Source: Heliopora coerulea | Lineage: Eukaryota > Cnidaria > Anthozoa > Scleralcyonacea > Helioporidae | Assembly (NCBI GenBank): GCA_030142905.1 | Contig: JASJOG010000024.1 | Coordinates: 1,315,001-1,379,000, forward strand | Direction of reading: 5' to 3' | Length of the DNA stretch: 64,000 bases | Shown: positions 11,901 through 25,100 of the stretch, in pieces | Layout: each line of letters begins with the position of its first letter | Position numbering within the stretch: position 1 is the first letter of the stretch | Program-made: the position numbers and the translations under genes | Notes under the pieces: generated by a model | What the model saw: the letters and a program-made list of their open reading frames with translations, nothing else | Database searches by the model: none | What the model was told of the DNA's origin: nothing

Positions 11901-14900
11901 CGTATGATAATTTCTACTTTACCTTCTTTTTTGTTGAATACGTATCTTCATCGAACACAAGCGGATATTCCCCAAATTTCGACAACTTACATAAACCTTG
12001 GTGACCCACTAAAACGTTCCTGGCTGACAAGTCGCCGTGCATTATCTGTAAAATATGCGTTCCAACATGTAGGTTGAAATCCTTGACGAACAAATTTACA
12101 TCAAGTGATGTTGCAAACTAAATTACTTGTTCTGGTTTTTTAACAGGTTTAGGTTAATCCACAATTCAAAAGTAAATTACTTACTTTATACCGCTCTAAA
12201 TGAGCCATTCCTGAAGCAATTTGTTCTGCAAATGACATCAGTTCGGCGGAACTCAAGTCCTTAATGGGTGTATTTTCTGAATTGTAATGTTCATCATGAA
12301 GACCACGACTAATCCTGAGGTATCCAAGTAGGTCTCCGTACGGAACATATTCCATAATTATTGTCAATGGATCTTGAAAACGTAATATCAGAATTTTCGT
12401 GTAAATAAAATAGAATTCACTGCTTTTTGTAACATAATTATCAACATGATTTCATAAAAATGAAAACACAAAATGGAACGCCTTGCTTTAAAGAACATAT
12501 TTCCCAAGAAGCATTATTTCATATGATCAGATAAAGAAATTTGGATACATTATTGTACAAGATACCTTGATTCGTAATACATCCTAACAGATTGATGACG
12601 CCTTCATGAGCAGGCAATTTCTTCATGGTTTCCATAATGGACATAAATTCACCCTTCTTACTCTCGCTGGAATCATCTAATATAAAACATTCAGTACATG
12701 CAATTATTTTAAATATTTTCAATCTGAAAGCCGCGGACTTAGTATGCAAATTCTACGCAATGATGCAGGAATTACTAAATATCATACAAATATTATAGAC
12801 GAAGATAAGGTTTAGAGGTAGCAGAAAACATTAGGATAACAGTTAAGAGTTAGCATTTAAGAGAAAATAGGGTGATTTTGAAATATTCGTCTCATCCATA
12901 CTATTCACAATCTCACCTAAGCAATATTGCTTGCAATGATCAACTGTGTGTTAGGCCTTTAAGGCTATTTGTACATCTGTTTTACGGATAACGGACAGTG
13001 GCAGGTCATCTCAAACCACCCAATCAGTTGCTGGATTTCAATTTCAATGGTAACATTGCAGGGGCGGAGATATAGAGGGGGCAAGGGGGGCTTGAGTCCC
13101 CCATTTCTACCAAAAACCCAAAATTTGTACTTTCATATTTTATGAATCTTTACATCTGGAGGAAATGTGGTGTAACATCAAGTGGAAAAAAGTCGTCGAC
13201 TAAAGTGTAATAATTGATCAATAAAACTAAAACTATGGAGAGGCGATCGTGGACATGTCCCGAAATGTTCGCGCTAGTATCTACCAGCCATCAGAAATCA
13301 CGCGAGGAAATATTTAACCAATTCTTTCATGCAACAGTTCAAATTGCTGGCCAGCATTCGATTGACCAACCAGCACTACCCAGGTACAGGCGGCCTCCTG
13401 CCAGAGTTGAGGAAGGGAGTGGGCCTCATCAATATCCATCAAGAGCTTACTATTGCCACATATACTTTGAAGCCTGTGACCTTCTGCTTGCTGAGCTAGA
13501 AGAGAGATTTGATAACCAACATATTGCATCTGTATTAAAATTAGAACAAATTCTACTGAAGGCAGCCAATGGTGAAGCCGTTGATAATATGATAAGTTTT
13601 AACTTATTTACGTTCGTCAATGAAAGAAAGAAGGCTAAATCACTGCCTTTACTACATGTGCATAAAGAGCTAACAGACTCATTAGACCTTAATTCAGTTG
13701 CAAAAGAATTTGTAGATTTATATGACGAGAGGTTTAAGTACTTTGGACGTTTTGATGTTTAAATTGTGCATGTAATACACTTAGGGCCTCCGTCACCGTT
13801 TTTTGTGTGAGTTTCTGTTGTATTTCAAAGCTTCATAATAAAAAAAAAAAAAAAGATATGTAGACATGTGGTTGCATAATTTAAAAAATCAAAAAGGTTT
13901 CCTAAAATTTATGAAAGCCATACAGCTTTACAACACTTGTTGGAACAACATCTTGCAAAACTATTCAGCAAGTTATTTGCCTTCCATGCTAAGTTACATC
14001 CTATAGCCATTAGTCCCCCCACTTTTTGGGGGCTGTCTCCGCCCTTGCATTGAAAGCTATTCCCACGATGCGATTGTTGAAATGAGGAGAAATCGAATCT
14101 TATGATCAGATGGTATATAATAATATAAATTATTTATGTCCAGGATAGTTTATATTGACAGTAAAGTATTGAACGACAGTTAAAACTACAGTTACTGCCC
14201 AAAAGTTTAAATACAGGGTTATTATTTAAAAAAAATAGCGTCTGCTCTCTTCACTTTATATTTAAGATAATGTTCACGTCCCACAAGCATTAGGTCTAAA
14301 AATGGCCTTAAATACCAGTTCTTATAGCAGCTACTGTACAGAATCGACATATCCAAAGCTAGAAAATGGGAAGAGGAAAAGAACTGAAGAAAGTGGAAAG
14401 AGCTTTCATCGTTGGCATGGTACGAGGAGGAGCTTCAATCTCGAAGATAGCGGAAGAGACCAAGCGGTCAAGAGGCACTATTGCGACTGTTCTACGGAAT
14501 TTTCGGCTTCGTGGAAGTGTCCAAATGGCCAAACGTTCTGGAAGACCACTAAAGACAACACCAAGAGATCACAGGCATCTTGAAAGGTTGGTGAAGGAAG
14601 ATCGGAGAGCATCAGCAAGAAACTTGGCAACAAAATGGAGTAAAACTGTAGATAAGTCACTCAGTGTTAAGACAACAAGAAGACGACTGAATTCACTGGG
14701 ATACTATGGGCGATAGGCACGTAAAAAACCCTACATAAGTGCGAAAAACAAGAAGAAAAGACTAGAATGGGCTAGGAAGATGAAAGATAAAACAATGGCC
14801 TTCTGGAAGAAAATTGTCTTCACAGATGAATCCAAAATAAAAATTAGTAGAAGTGATGGACGTGTTTTTGTGTGGCGCAAATCTATGGAAGAATGGCTAC

Positions 14901-17900
14901 CTTGCTGCACTCTTGGGACAGTTAAGACAGGCGAGTCGTCACTGATGGTGTGGGGTAGCATGTCTTATGATGGTGTTGGTCCGCTCATTACAGTTCAGGG
15001 AAGTGTTACCGGGAGAAAGTACCGTCAAATTTTGCAACAAAACTTATTACCACTAGTTGCTGAGAGACAACGACGACGTCTGCAGACCATTCTACAAGAT
15101 GATAATGCACCTGTCCATCGAGCTAATGTTGTAACAGCCTGGAAAACGAAGAATAACGTTACGACCTTAGAGTGGCCTGCACAAAGCCCTGACCTGAACC
15201 CAATAGAGAATCTGTGGATGGTCCTCAAAAGAGCAATAAGTTCACGAAGCCCTTCTCGACAGACTGTCGCTGACCTTCAGGTGGTTATTCAGGAAGAATG
15301 GAAGAAAATTCCAAAGGGAGATGTGCAAAAATTAGTTGAGTCAATGCCTAAACGAGCGTTGGACGTCATTAAGGCAAATGGATTTGCTACAAAATATTGA
15401 CTGTTCTGGATACAGTAGCACCACATATTGATAACAGCATCTGCTATTATTTTTGTGTTTATATACAATGTGTGTAACGTCTTGATACCCATTCATTAAA
15501 TAGACAACATGTTTGTTTATTTAAGAGGTAAATGAAAAAAATTCTTGCAAAATGCTGCACATTATTGATTTTTTAACTTGTATGTAAACTTTTGGGCAGT
15601 AACTGTAGTAAATTGTCTTTCTTGGAAAGTGGGAAAATTGGTTTGACTCCCAATTCATTGCGCGTAATGCTAACAGTACAAAGGAGGATATTTCAACATG
15701 GCACTATCTGAGGAGAAAAAATACTGCGAAACTACGGGTAATAAGTGGAAGCTCAGCCCTTACACATATCCTAACCAGATTTTTTCAAAAACAATAACCC
15801 AAACTCTAATACTAACATTCCCCGTTGCTATAAACTTCTTTCTTGTCGATTGTTGCAACATGGCAAGCATTGTTGCATTGTGTTTTCGGAACTTAAATTT
15901 TCCACATAAGCTGATTCAAAAATTTAAAACACGAGCAGGAGTGCTTTATCGGATTTAAAACACCAGGTGACAACCAAGTGTTCTAAACTCGATAAAGCAC
16001 GTACTGTGAGTTTTTTTAAATGACTTCAAAAACGAACCTCTTTACAAGTTAATTCTGGAAGAAAGTTTGAAAATTGATGTTTTCTGAGCTGCAAAAACTT
16101 GAGGAAACAAGTAACCGTATTTTTATCACATTTAAATGCACGACATGTTTCCGATTTGCATTGTGTTTTATTCATACATTATTAATTAGTTTTGAATTTC
16201 ATTTTATCGGTCGCCTTTGAAGGGGGATCGAAGATACCACCTCCATATAACTATGGCCCAAATATAAATTGTAGCTCAGATTACAAGTGAACCACCGGAA
16301 TTTCATCTTGGGCTCACGAGAGGTAAATATGTCCCGAAATTTGGAATTAAGTTGATGAGTCGATTAAGTTTCTCGGCTAAGAACCACTTCATAACTCTTC
16401 ATAACCGTACAAAGGTGACGGTGTGTATTTGTACTATCCCACACCTTGTACTCTGTGTGTTTCAGATTTTTTAAAATATTATATTCATGGTCACCTATTC
16501 CAGTCCAGCCATAGATGGTTCGACGGTTATTACAGGTGACCTATACTTACCAATTACATTAATTTAACAGTGATTTTACAAATATAATTGTATCAAAATT
16601 AATTGCAATGAAGCTAATGCTCTGTTCTGTTCTATTCTTCTATCTGGATTGGTGATATGTTTCTGGATCTTCCCCTGTTCCAGTAACTGTACTTCAAGCG
16701 CCCACGTTCTACTGTGAATCCAGTGAATACAGGGAGGGTCAAGAACACTTTAATATATTGTTTTGCACACCTGCAACTGTTGCGTAGTCTAATTCGACAA
16801 TGGTAAAAGATTACGTTACCCTATCGGCAAGGGTGGCCCAAGTATTTTCGGGGGCCTTGCCTCCCCAAGCAAGCCCAGTAGTTGCGTCACGGCAGCACAT
16901 CGACATACTGGTTGGTAGTGAGCTGATCCAGTGAAAGTAGATCGACATTAACCGTTTCACTTCAAGACCTCTCTCCTCAACGAAAAAAATCGTAAGGCGT
17001 TAGCCAGAGCGAAATAATAAAAGTCTTAGGCAGCCGGGAAATAGTTAAGGTTGTCAGTTATTAACACCATACCATCCCCAAGAAAACACTCAGACCCGGA
17101 GGTCGCTTAAAAAACCAAGAGCTTTTATATTACCGGGATTGATTGAGGCACTTTAACTACTTCGCACTGAATGGAGCGCAACAGCTACTTTGTTGTACGA
17201 CCATTTGTCGCAAACAATCTCTCAGATGATAATATTGTTAAATTTTGGAAAATACGCGAGCTAATTGGCTCAAATCTATGCTTCTATTCCACGGAAATAT
17301 AAATGTGTTTGTACTCACTGTTCTTAGTAAGTAAACACTGTTGTTATTCATTCCATGGGTATCAAGGGCGGCGGAAGCGGGGCGTGCGCCGCAGAAGGGG
17401 CATTCTTACCTACAAAATCTGAACCGTGTGGGCATAGCCCCATGAATGATGACATTTTCACCAACCACTGTGGCACGAAGTAAGGCTTTTATTATTCTCA
17501 TCGTAAGTAGTGTAGAGCATTCGAATGCGATTTGAACTATTTTGATCGGAGGCAAGCCGCTAAAAGCCTGAAATACATTCAATTAATAAAATGAAAATGA
17601 AATGCTGGTAAGTTTTTATTGCTGTTTCTCGTAAGACTCTCGTTGCACAGTAGACAAAAAAAATTAACGCTGTGTTTGCAAAAAAAAGGAAATTTAAAAA
17701 TACAAAATTTCAACATAAGGGATAAAAACAACAGCACGCCTTAGAATTCGGAAAGGGATGCTTTTTAGATTATGATCCCAGAATCCCTATGATATCTTGA
17801 GTATTTGAACCTCGCCCAAACAAAACTCAAACTGTTCCACCGCCATTGCATGGGTTATTTCTTAAGAGTAATTATAAACGATTTTACATACTTGCAACGA

Positions 17901-20900
17901 GTTACAAAAACAGGTGGGAAAGATTGGAAGAATTCAAATGAGGTCTTTTCCCCGGCATTTTCGATAAATAATTTATTTTTTAAGCGCAATAAATTTTGAT
18001 GCCATCAACCCTGAAAATAGTCGACGTTAAGAACCAAACGTTGCACACTACGTACATCTCATGTATGTGTGTTGGACTGTTATTAAATTGTTTTGGCCCG
18101 TAATTCAGTTTTATTGTTTTACACTGGCTAACGCCGAACGACTCAGGTTTTATTCTCCATACAAATTAAATCTGGGACCAACTGTAAATTTTTAATCTCA
18201 CTCGACTCGATTAAGTTGTATAACTCGACTCGACTCGAGCCGAGCTCTTGATTCGACTCAGCTCAACTCGACTCGTGACTCGAACTCCTGTGACTCAATT
18301 GGACTTAGCCAATAGGCCTGATGATTGCCTAATTAGTCACTGAACTTTTTTCCAAATCATATAAGATTGGACGACGCTTAGCAGCCGTTTTGAAACGTCA
18401 CTGTTGCGATAGAAAACTTTCGAATTCTTTATGTTGTTATAGTTCTTGATTCTCAGATAGTTTTCTATGTGGTACATTCAGTTTTTATTACTCTCCCAAA
18501 ATGTTTATGGGTCTCAAATTTACTTTGTCTACTTGAAACTCCATTGCATTAACTGAGCGTCCCCACATCACAAGACGACTGGCTTAGTTTTATTGATGGG
18601 TTACCTTCGGTGGTTAATTTTTTACATAAATTCATCTTTTTACGTTAAATTTGGTTTAAATCCTTTTGGATACATTTGCTTCAACAAAAAGATTTGCTAG
18701 TCTGGGGCCTCATGACAGGCAGATTCAGAGTGGAATCATTCAGACTATGGCCCCTATGTACTAAATAAAAAGGCAGACAAACCCACATTTTCTTTACTAA
18801 TAATAACTGATTATAAGTAATATCACTCAAAAACGCACTAGTTTCCAACATTTAAATCTACATCAACTATATCTCACTTTTCCACGAAAAATGCCTGTTT
18901 TCGTCAGTGGAATGGCCTCACCCAAAAATCATGTTTAGATCTGTTAGTAGGCCCATCAATCTTTTTCCTTGTGCGACGCCTCTGACCACTAATCCTCATT
19001 CTCTCAAATTTCCAATTGTTTTTCTATGTCCCGATGAAATCATATTAACTTTTTTTCCCGTTTCTAAAGTAATAGCATAGTTCTTAGTGCACTTTGAAAA
19101 ACGTATCCTCGTGAATTTTCCGACTATCTAGACAACCGTTCGTGTTTTGGAGTTGTGCTACTTTGTCAGAGTTTGGTGTAACTCACTCGTGTTTTTTACG
19201 AATCGTTAAAAATCCTGCTATTTATTTGGAGGGGCTGAACATATGAATAATTTCATCCAAGGTCAAGAAGATATCTCACTCCAGGCACGAGACGAAATCC
19301 GGTAAAAGATTATCTTGCAATTACAGGATAAAAATCCCGGCCTGGTTATAACCGAGGTGAAATATTTCCTTTTATTATATGGTTGAACTAGCAATCCGGT
19401 CTGTACGCAAAATCATGCACGCTGATTGGCTGCCTAGCCATGCAATAAGTTTTTCGTACAGATTGGGCAGCTTTAGCGGAAAAATTTCCCAGATGATTTG
19501 GAAATAAAAAAGCCAGATTCAGGTATTTTTTACAAAAGATTTACAACAAAAAACTACCATAAAAAATCTTAACAATAATTTTAAGCAGAAAACTAGATGA
19601 TTAGATGCAAAAAATACGAAGTAATTGGTAAAAACAAGCAAACCTCGGTTTTTGCACATAGACCTCGCCAATTCGTAGCTCAGTCTGTACGAAAACCTCA
19701 GGCAAATACTTTTCCGTACAGACCTCACACTCGGTTAATAAGTAATCAGGATTCAGCCCCTAAAATGACAGCAATAGCTCGAAAAACACATCATAACAAT
19801 GATTTTAACTTTTTATTATAATTAATATCTTCATTCCTACCTTTCAGTATCCTCATCATGACAGTTCCACTGCCAAAATCCCAAAGTTGCTTTGCAGATC
19901 CCTTGCATATTTCACCAAAGTCATCATTTTCTAAAACTTTCAAAACCTTTATGCTGTCCTTTGAGCACTCCCAGTTTATCTTCGTATCTGTTGAAGATTC
20001 ACTATTGGAGAGAACGATTGGTTTTGCCCTTATCGGTTTTGACTCGATTTCATCGAGTTGTATGTCATCGTTCCTGTTAATCTAAAACAGCAAATTTTCG
20101 CATTAAAGAAACGTGGTTCATTCCCTTAGCCCAGCTTTGATATAATGGTTCGACTTGGGGGTGTCCGTAGCATGCATCTCGGGAAAATTTTTGAATTCTT
20201 GAACGATTAAAATACTACTTCCTGCATTTTGAGATAAATTTTGTGGAAGATCTAATGTATTAAGTTTTAAATTTAGACTGGCGAACCTAGATCATTAAAA
20301 AATTCCTGTTCCGGGGAAATTGCCTACATTGTAGGATAATCAGTCTTACATATGGTGGTATATTGTACTGGTAGCAGTTTACAATTCTGCTTAAATTTTT
20401 TCTTCACAGTGCTCTTTTACTTTGATGACGTCGCCAATCCATTTCATTTTGCCGTTGCTTTTGAACTTTCCCGGGCAACAAATAATTTCGCGTCTTTCGT
20501 CTGTCGTCTATTGTTTCCGGGAAAGACGAGAGTGTGTAATATAGTGCACATGAATGGCAGCAAATATTCTCTGATATCGGAATTCGGGGTATAGGCATTC
20601 GGGGCACGTGTAAAAAGTGCCTAGTTTATTGAGAGAAGTGTCCGTTTCTTTTAAATAGCAAATAATTGACAGCAAGGATGTAGTCCAATAATATCGATTT
20701 GAGGGTGGCCTATCCTTTACGGAATACATAATATGTAAACGTTTCCATGAAAGCCTGCGACCCCTCACCTGAACGTGCTTCCTGTGCAAACAAACTCAAA
20801 ATAGTTTACTAATATGTACGGTAATCAAAATCTCCAATTTTTGTAGATTCTATTCTGGAGATGATTCTGAAATAGAATTGAAACACTGCACATCCTCTCA

Positions 20901-22104
20901 TGGGATAAGCGTTAAGTTGTCACAAGAATATCTCCTGCACTTAAGTTGGATAAAAACTCGCCTCCAATCCCTCTGGAGTCGATAGCTCAACAGGTGGAGC
21001 GGCGGACCAGTATTCCGAAGGTGCGAGTTCAAATCCTGCTCGCAGTAGCGTAACTAGGGGGCAAGGGGGCGACTTGTGCCCCCACAGAAAATTTCGTAGG
21101 AAAAATTTGCTCTGTCGGGAATAACCGAAATGGTTATTTCGTATTTCACTAGCTAGGTTTCATAGAAGCTCTTTTCAACAAAATATTATATTACTCACGG
21201 ACTCGGTATTCAAAGCAATGTACCTTAATTATATTTTAAAGATTGAACTAAATCGAATTGCCTTTCGCCGGATTTTATGAGCCAGCCGGATTTTATGAGC
21301 CAGACGGCTCAGCTGCGTGCTCTCTTTGTGCAAAGCAGGATGAAGCAGTACGCTGACCGCAGTGGCGGATTAAAACATGGGCTCCAGGCACAGGGCAATT
21401 TCGTGGGCCCTATAGATCCCAGCTAGATTCGCTCTCTTTTTAGGACTTCAGCTTTAAACGTCATCGATAAGATTTTTGTAGCTATATTGAATGTGAACAG
21501 CACTTACGTGAATGAATCAGTAAAATTATACAAGAAGTCAAGAACAGTCTTAACAAGCAAAACAGTACTACAGTACTAGTCTGCAATTAGTATTGAACAC
21601 GTACATTAGTGAATATTAGTAATATTACCTATAGGGAGGTCGGATTGCAGCATAATAATGTTCATTCTACAATTTTACTATGTGTATTTTCTTTATGGCA
21701 AAAGAACTAATCATATCATTAACTGGGATTGAACGCGTCAACTTCGATTCTACAGATAGGAGTGAGGGTGGCAACAAACACGACTGACCCATGGTTGAGC
21801 TCTACTAGTCCTTGATACGTTTCAATACGGAGCAAGATAAGTGAAGGAAAATGATCATGCATAAAATGTAAAGTTCACGCATAATGCATTTTCCGTTCAT
21901 AATGCATTTTACATCTTTATGGATCAATTTTACGGTAAGCCAAATAGCCAGTTCCTATCATCAAGTGGGAAAAAACAAGAAAGCCAATATGGTCGCCAGA
22001 TGAATCGATCAGTGTCAGTCACGGCTCACCTACGCAGTTTTTTCAGTCTCATTCCTTTTAACATGTTTGTGCATTTTTCGTTAGGTTCTTTGTTTAGAAA
22101 CATT

Positions 22105-22151
<47 letters not shown>

Positions 22152-25100
22152 TTTCTTGAACGTGGTTCTTCGGATTTACGGTTTTGGTCTTTAGCTTTCA
22201 ACTCGATTCATCGAGTCGTCGTCAGAAGTGAATGGGAGCTTTTGCCCGCAAGCATTTGTGCCAGCAGTCTTTGTGAACGTCTGATAGGTTGGGGTGTTGC
22301 TTATTCGTTGCTAATTCGTTGCGTTTGTTCGTTGGCTCTTTGTTCGTTCTTTCTTTTAACTGACCAAGAAAGACAAGTCCTCATCAATCTAAGGAAGGAC
22401 GAAAATATCGTCATACTTCCGGCAGAATACATCTCCAAAGCAACAAATCTACTTAATGACACCAACACGTACCAACGACTGGACCAAGACCCAACAGAAA
22501 CGACGACAACAAGAATTAACAAGGCCCTAAAAACATTGAAAGATACGAAAAAACTAGACACAATTGCATATAAACTTATTAGACCCAGTGATGCGTCCAT
22601 TGCAAGATTTTATGGTTTGCCAAAGATTCACAAACCCAACACTCCACTACGTCCAATAGTCTCCTTACCAGGATCTCCAACCTACCAAGTTTCAAAATTT
22701 CTGTCGAAATTACTCTCACCCCTGGTCAAATCCTCACCACATACGACAGCAACGTAAATACATCCCTGGACCAAATACAAAATCTCAGAATCAGCACGGA
22801 TGAAACCATGGTATCCTTCGACGTCGTCTCTTTATTCACATCTATCCCACGCGCAATTGCTATCACCATTACAGACCGCATACTCAGCGAAAACGAATCT
22901 TGGAAATCGAAAACCAATCTCGACAAACGTGACATTCTAGACTTACTGAACCTCTGCCTATGTACCGAACTCCGATTCCAAGACACATGTTATAGACAGA
23001 TATCTGGAACACCCATGGGTTCACCCCTTTCAAGCTTCCTTGCAGAAGCGGTAATGCAAGACTTAGAAAAGAAGACAGTAGCAGACAACGAAGACATCAC
23101 CTTCTGGAAAAGACACGTCGATGATGTATTCGCCATTGTCAAGACGGAGAAGTTAAACAACACATTACAAACGATCAACACAACGACTGACAACATCCGC
23201 TTCACCAAAGAAGAAGAAAAAGACAACCAACTTCCTTTCTTAGGCGTTCTTCTATCCAAAAACAATGACGGTACGCTGACCACCCAAGTATACAGAAAGA
23301 ACACCCACACCGACCAAGTATTAAACTACCACAGCAACCACTCTACGCAACACAAAATCAGCTGCATCCGTACACTATACAATTGCATTGAAACTCACTG
23401 CAACACAACCAAAAGCAAAGAAAAAGATTCCAAATACCTCCACGACATGTTCATCAAAAACAACTACCCTATCAACTTCATTCGCAAACACAGCAGCGCA
23501 AAGAAGAAACAACCGAAGACACCCAAGGAAAACACCGACCAATCTCCACAACAAAAGAGAACCACTCTTCCATACATCCACAGCACTTCGTAAATGGCAG
23601 CCCGAATCCTTCGTAAACACAACATACTCATCGCCCACAAACAGTCAAACAAGATTGCAATGTATTTTACCAAACACAAAGACCAAGTTACAACAGCGGA
23701 CAAACGCAACGCCATCTACATGTTCAACTGCAACGACTGTACACAAAGCTACATCGGCTAAACGTCCAAGAAGGTCAAAACACGTCTGACAGAACACGAA
23801 AACGCCATCAAAAGGCATGATCCAAGATCGATCCCAGCAAACCACGCTGACGAGCAAGGGCACTCGTTTGACATTTCGAACACCAAAGTCTCAGAACACG
23901 CAAAATCAAGATATGCAAGTGAATTTCTAGAAGCCTGGCACAACATCCTATCCTCCACGATCAACCGGCATATAGACATCGCAGAAACCTACCTCCAACT
24001 GAAGCGCCTCTACCCCCGCCAATGTCCAAAACCTTCTCTCACAACCACTACACAACCGGAGAATATTGCTACCAGCCCACCAAACACCAAAGAGCCAACA
24101 AACAAACACAACGAATTAGCAACACCCCAATCTATCAGACGTTCACAAAGACTGCTGACACAAATGCTTGCGAGCAAAAGCTCCCATTCACTTCTGAAAA
24201 ACCGCCAGTTACGCCATTGCCGGCTCGAGTCAACATGTTTCAGTTGACTTCGGCAGCGTCAGATTATCGTGAAAAATTTCGGTCAACTAACCAATTCAAC
24301 TTCTTCTTCAATGTTATTTTTATTTGATCCTTTCGAAGTTGTTTGCTTTACTGTTTCACCATCAATTTTGCCCTCCTCAACGAGACCTGAATAAAAACAG
24401 ATAATTGAAATAGTATTCACGTCTTTTGTTTATGCAATGTCAGTTAAAAATACAGCTGTGGCGCAACTATAGTCAACCAAGGTGACCTGGAGGCGACCCC
24501 TCCGAAAAACCCAGAGCCACTCCAGCCTGTAGAGTAATGAAACCACCAGACCCTATCAAATCAGACATTTCCTAGGTGACCGGTGTGCTATGTGAAATAT
24601 TCAAGTGTCAGAGATGTATTCACTTAAATGTGTACAAGATGTTACATGCCAAACATTGACTAACTTGTGAGGCCACGCCGAGGCCACTACAAGGAATGTT
24701 CTAGTTATGCGATTGAAATACAGTCAGTCTTCAAATGTTGATGAAGACACAATTGAATGAAATTTGTAAATTTATCACCATTAGAAAAAGTTCAGGGACC
24801 GCGGAACGATATGTTGAGTGAGGGGACTGACAGGGAGCGACAGCATGACCTCCCTGAAAAAATTAAATTCAATATTTCTGAGACGGTCGTGAACACTTCT
24901 TATTTTAGTGATTACTCAAAAATCACAAAACACTGGTTATATTAACAGGAACAACTCAAATACTATCAGCTGGTCACTCAAGAATCGGATATGTTTATCG
25001 GATATTTAAAATCATAAACTAAAATGCGAGTGTGGTTCTCGCTATGTAGGTAGAACAACTCAGCGGTTAAGTGAAAGGATCAAGCAACATGTGCCACGTG

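Larger units (their letters stand above)
22196..24198 (+). mobile_element. Penelope-like retroelement 1 with inverted terminal copies
   Basis: RT plus GIY-YIG coding remnant flanked by inverted copies of one sequence. The left copy is 22222-22341 (GGGAGCTTTTGCCCGCAAGC...) and the right copy is 24089-24198 (its reverse complement). A hammerhead-like hairpin lies just outside the left copy. Inserted in receptor intron 10, ending about 100 bp from exon 10. Confidence 0.85.
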
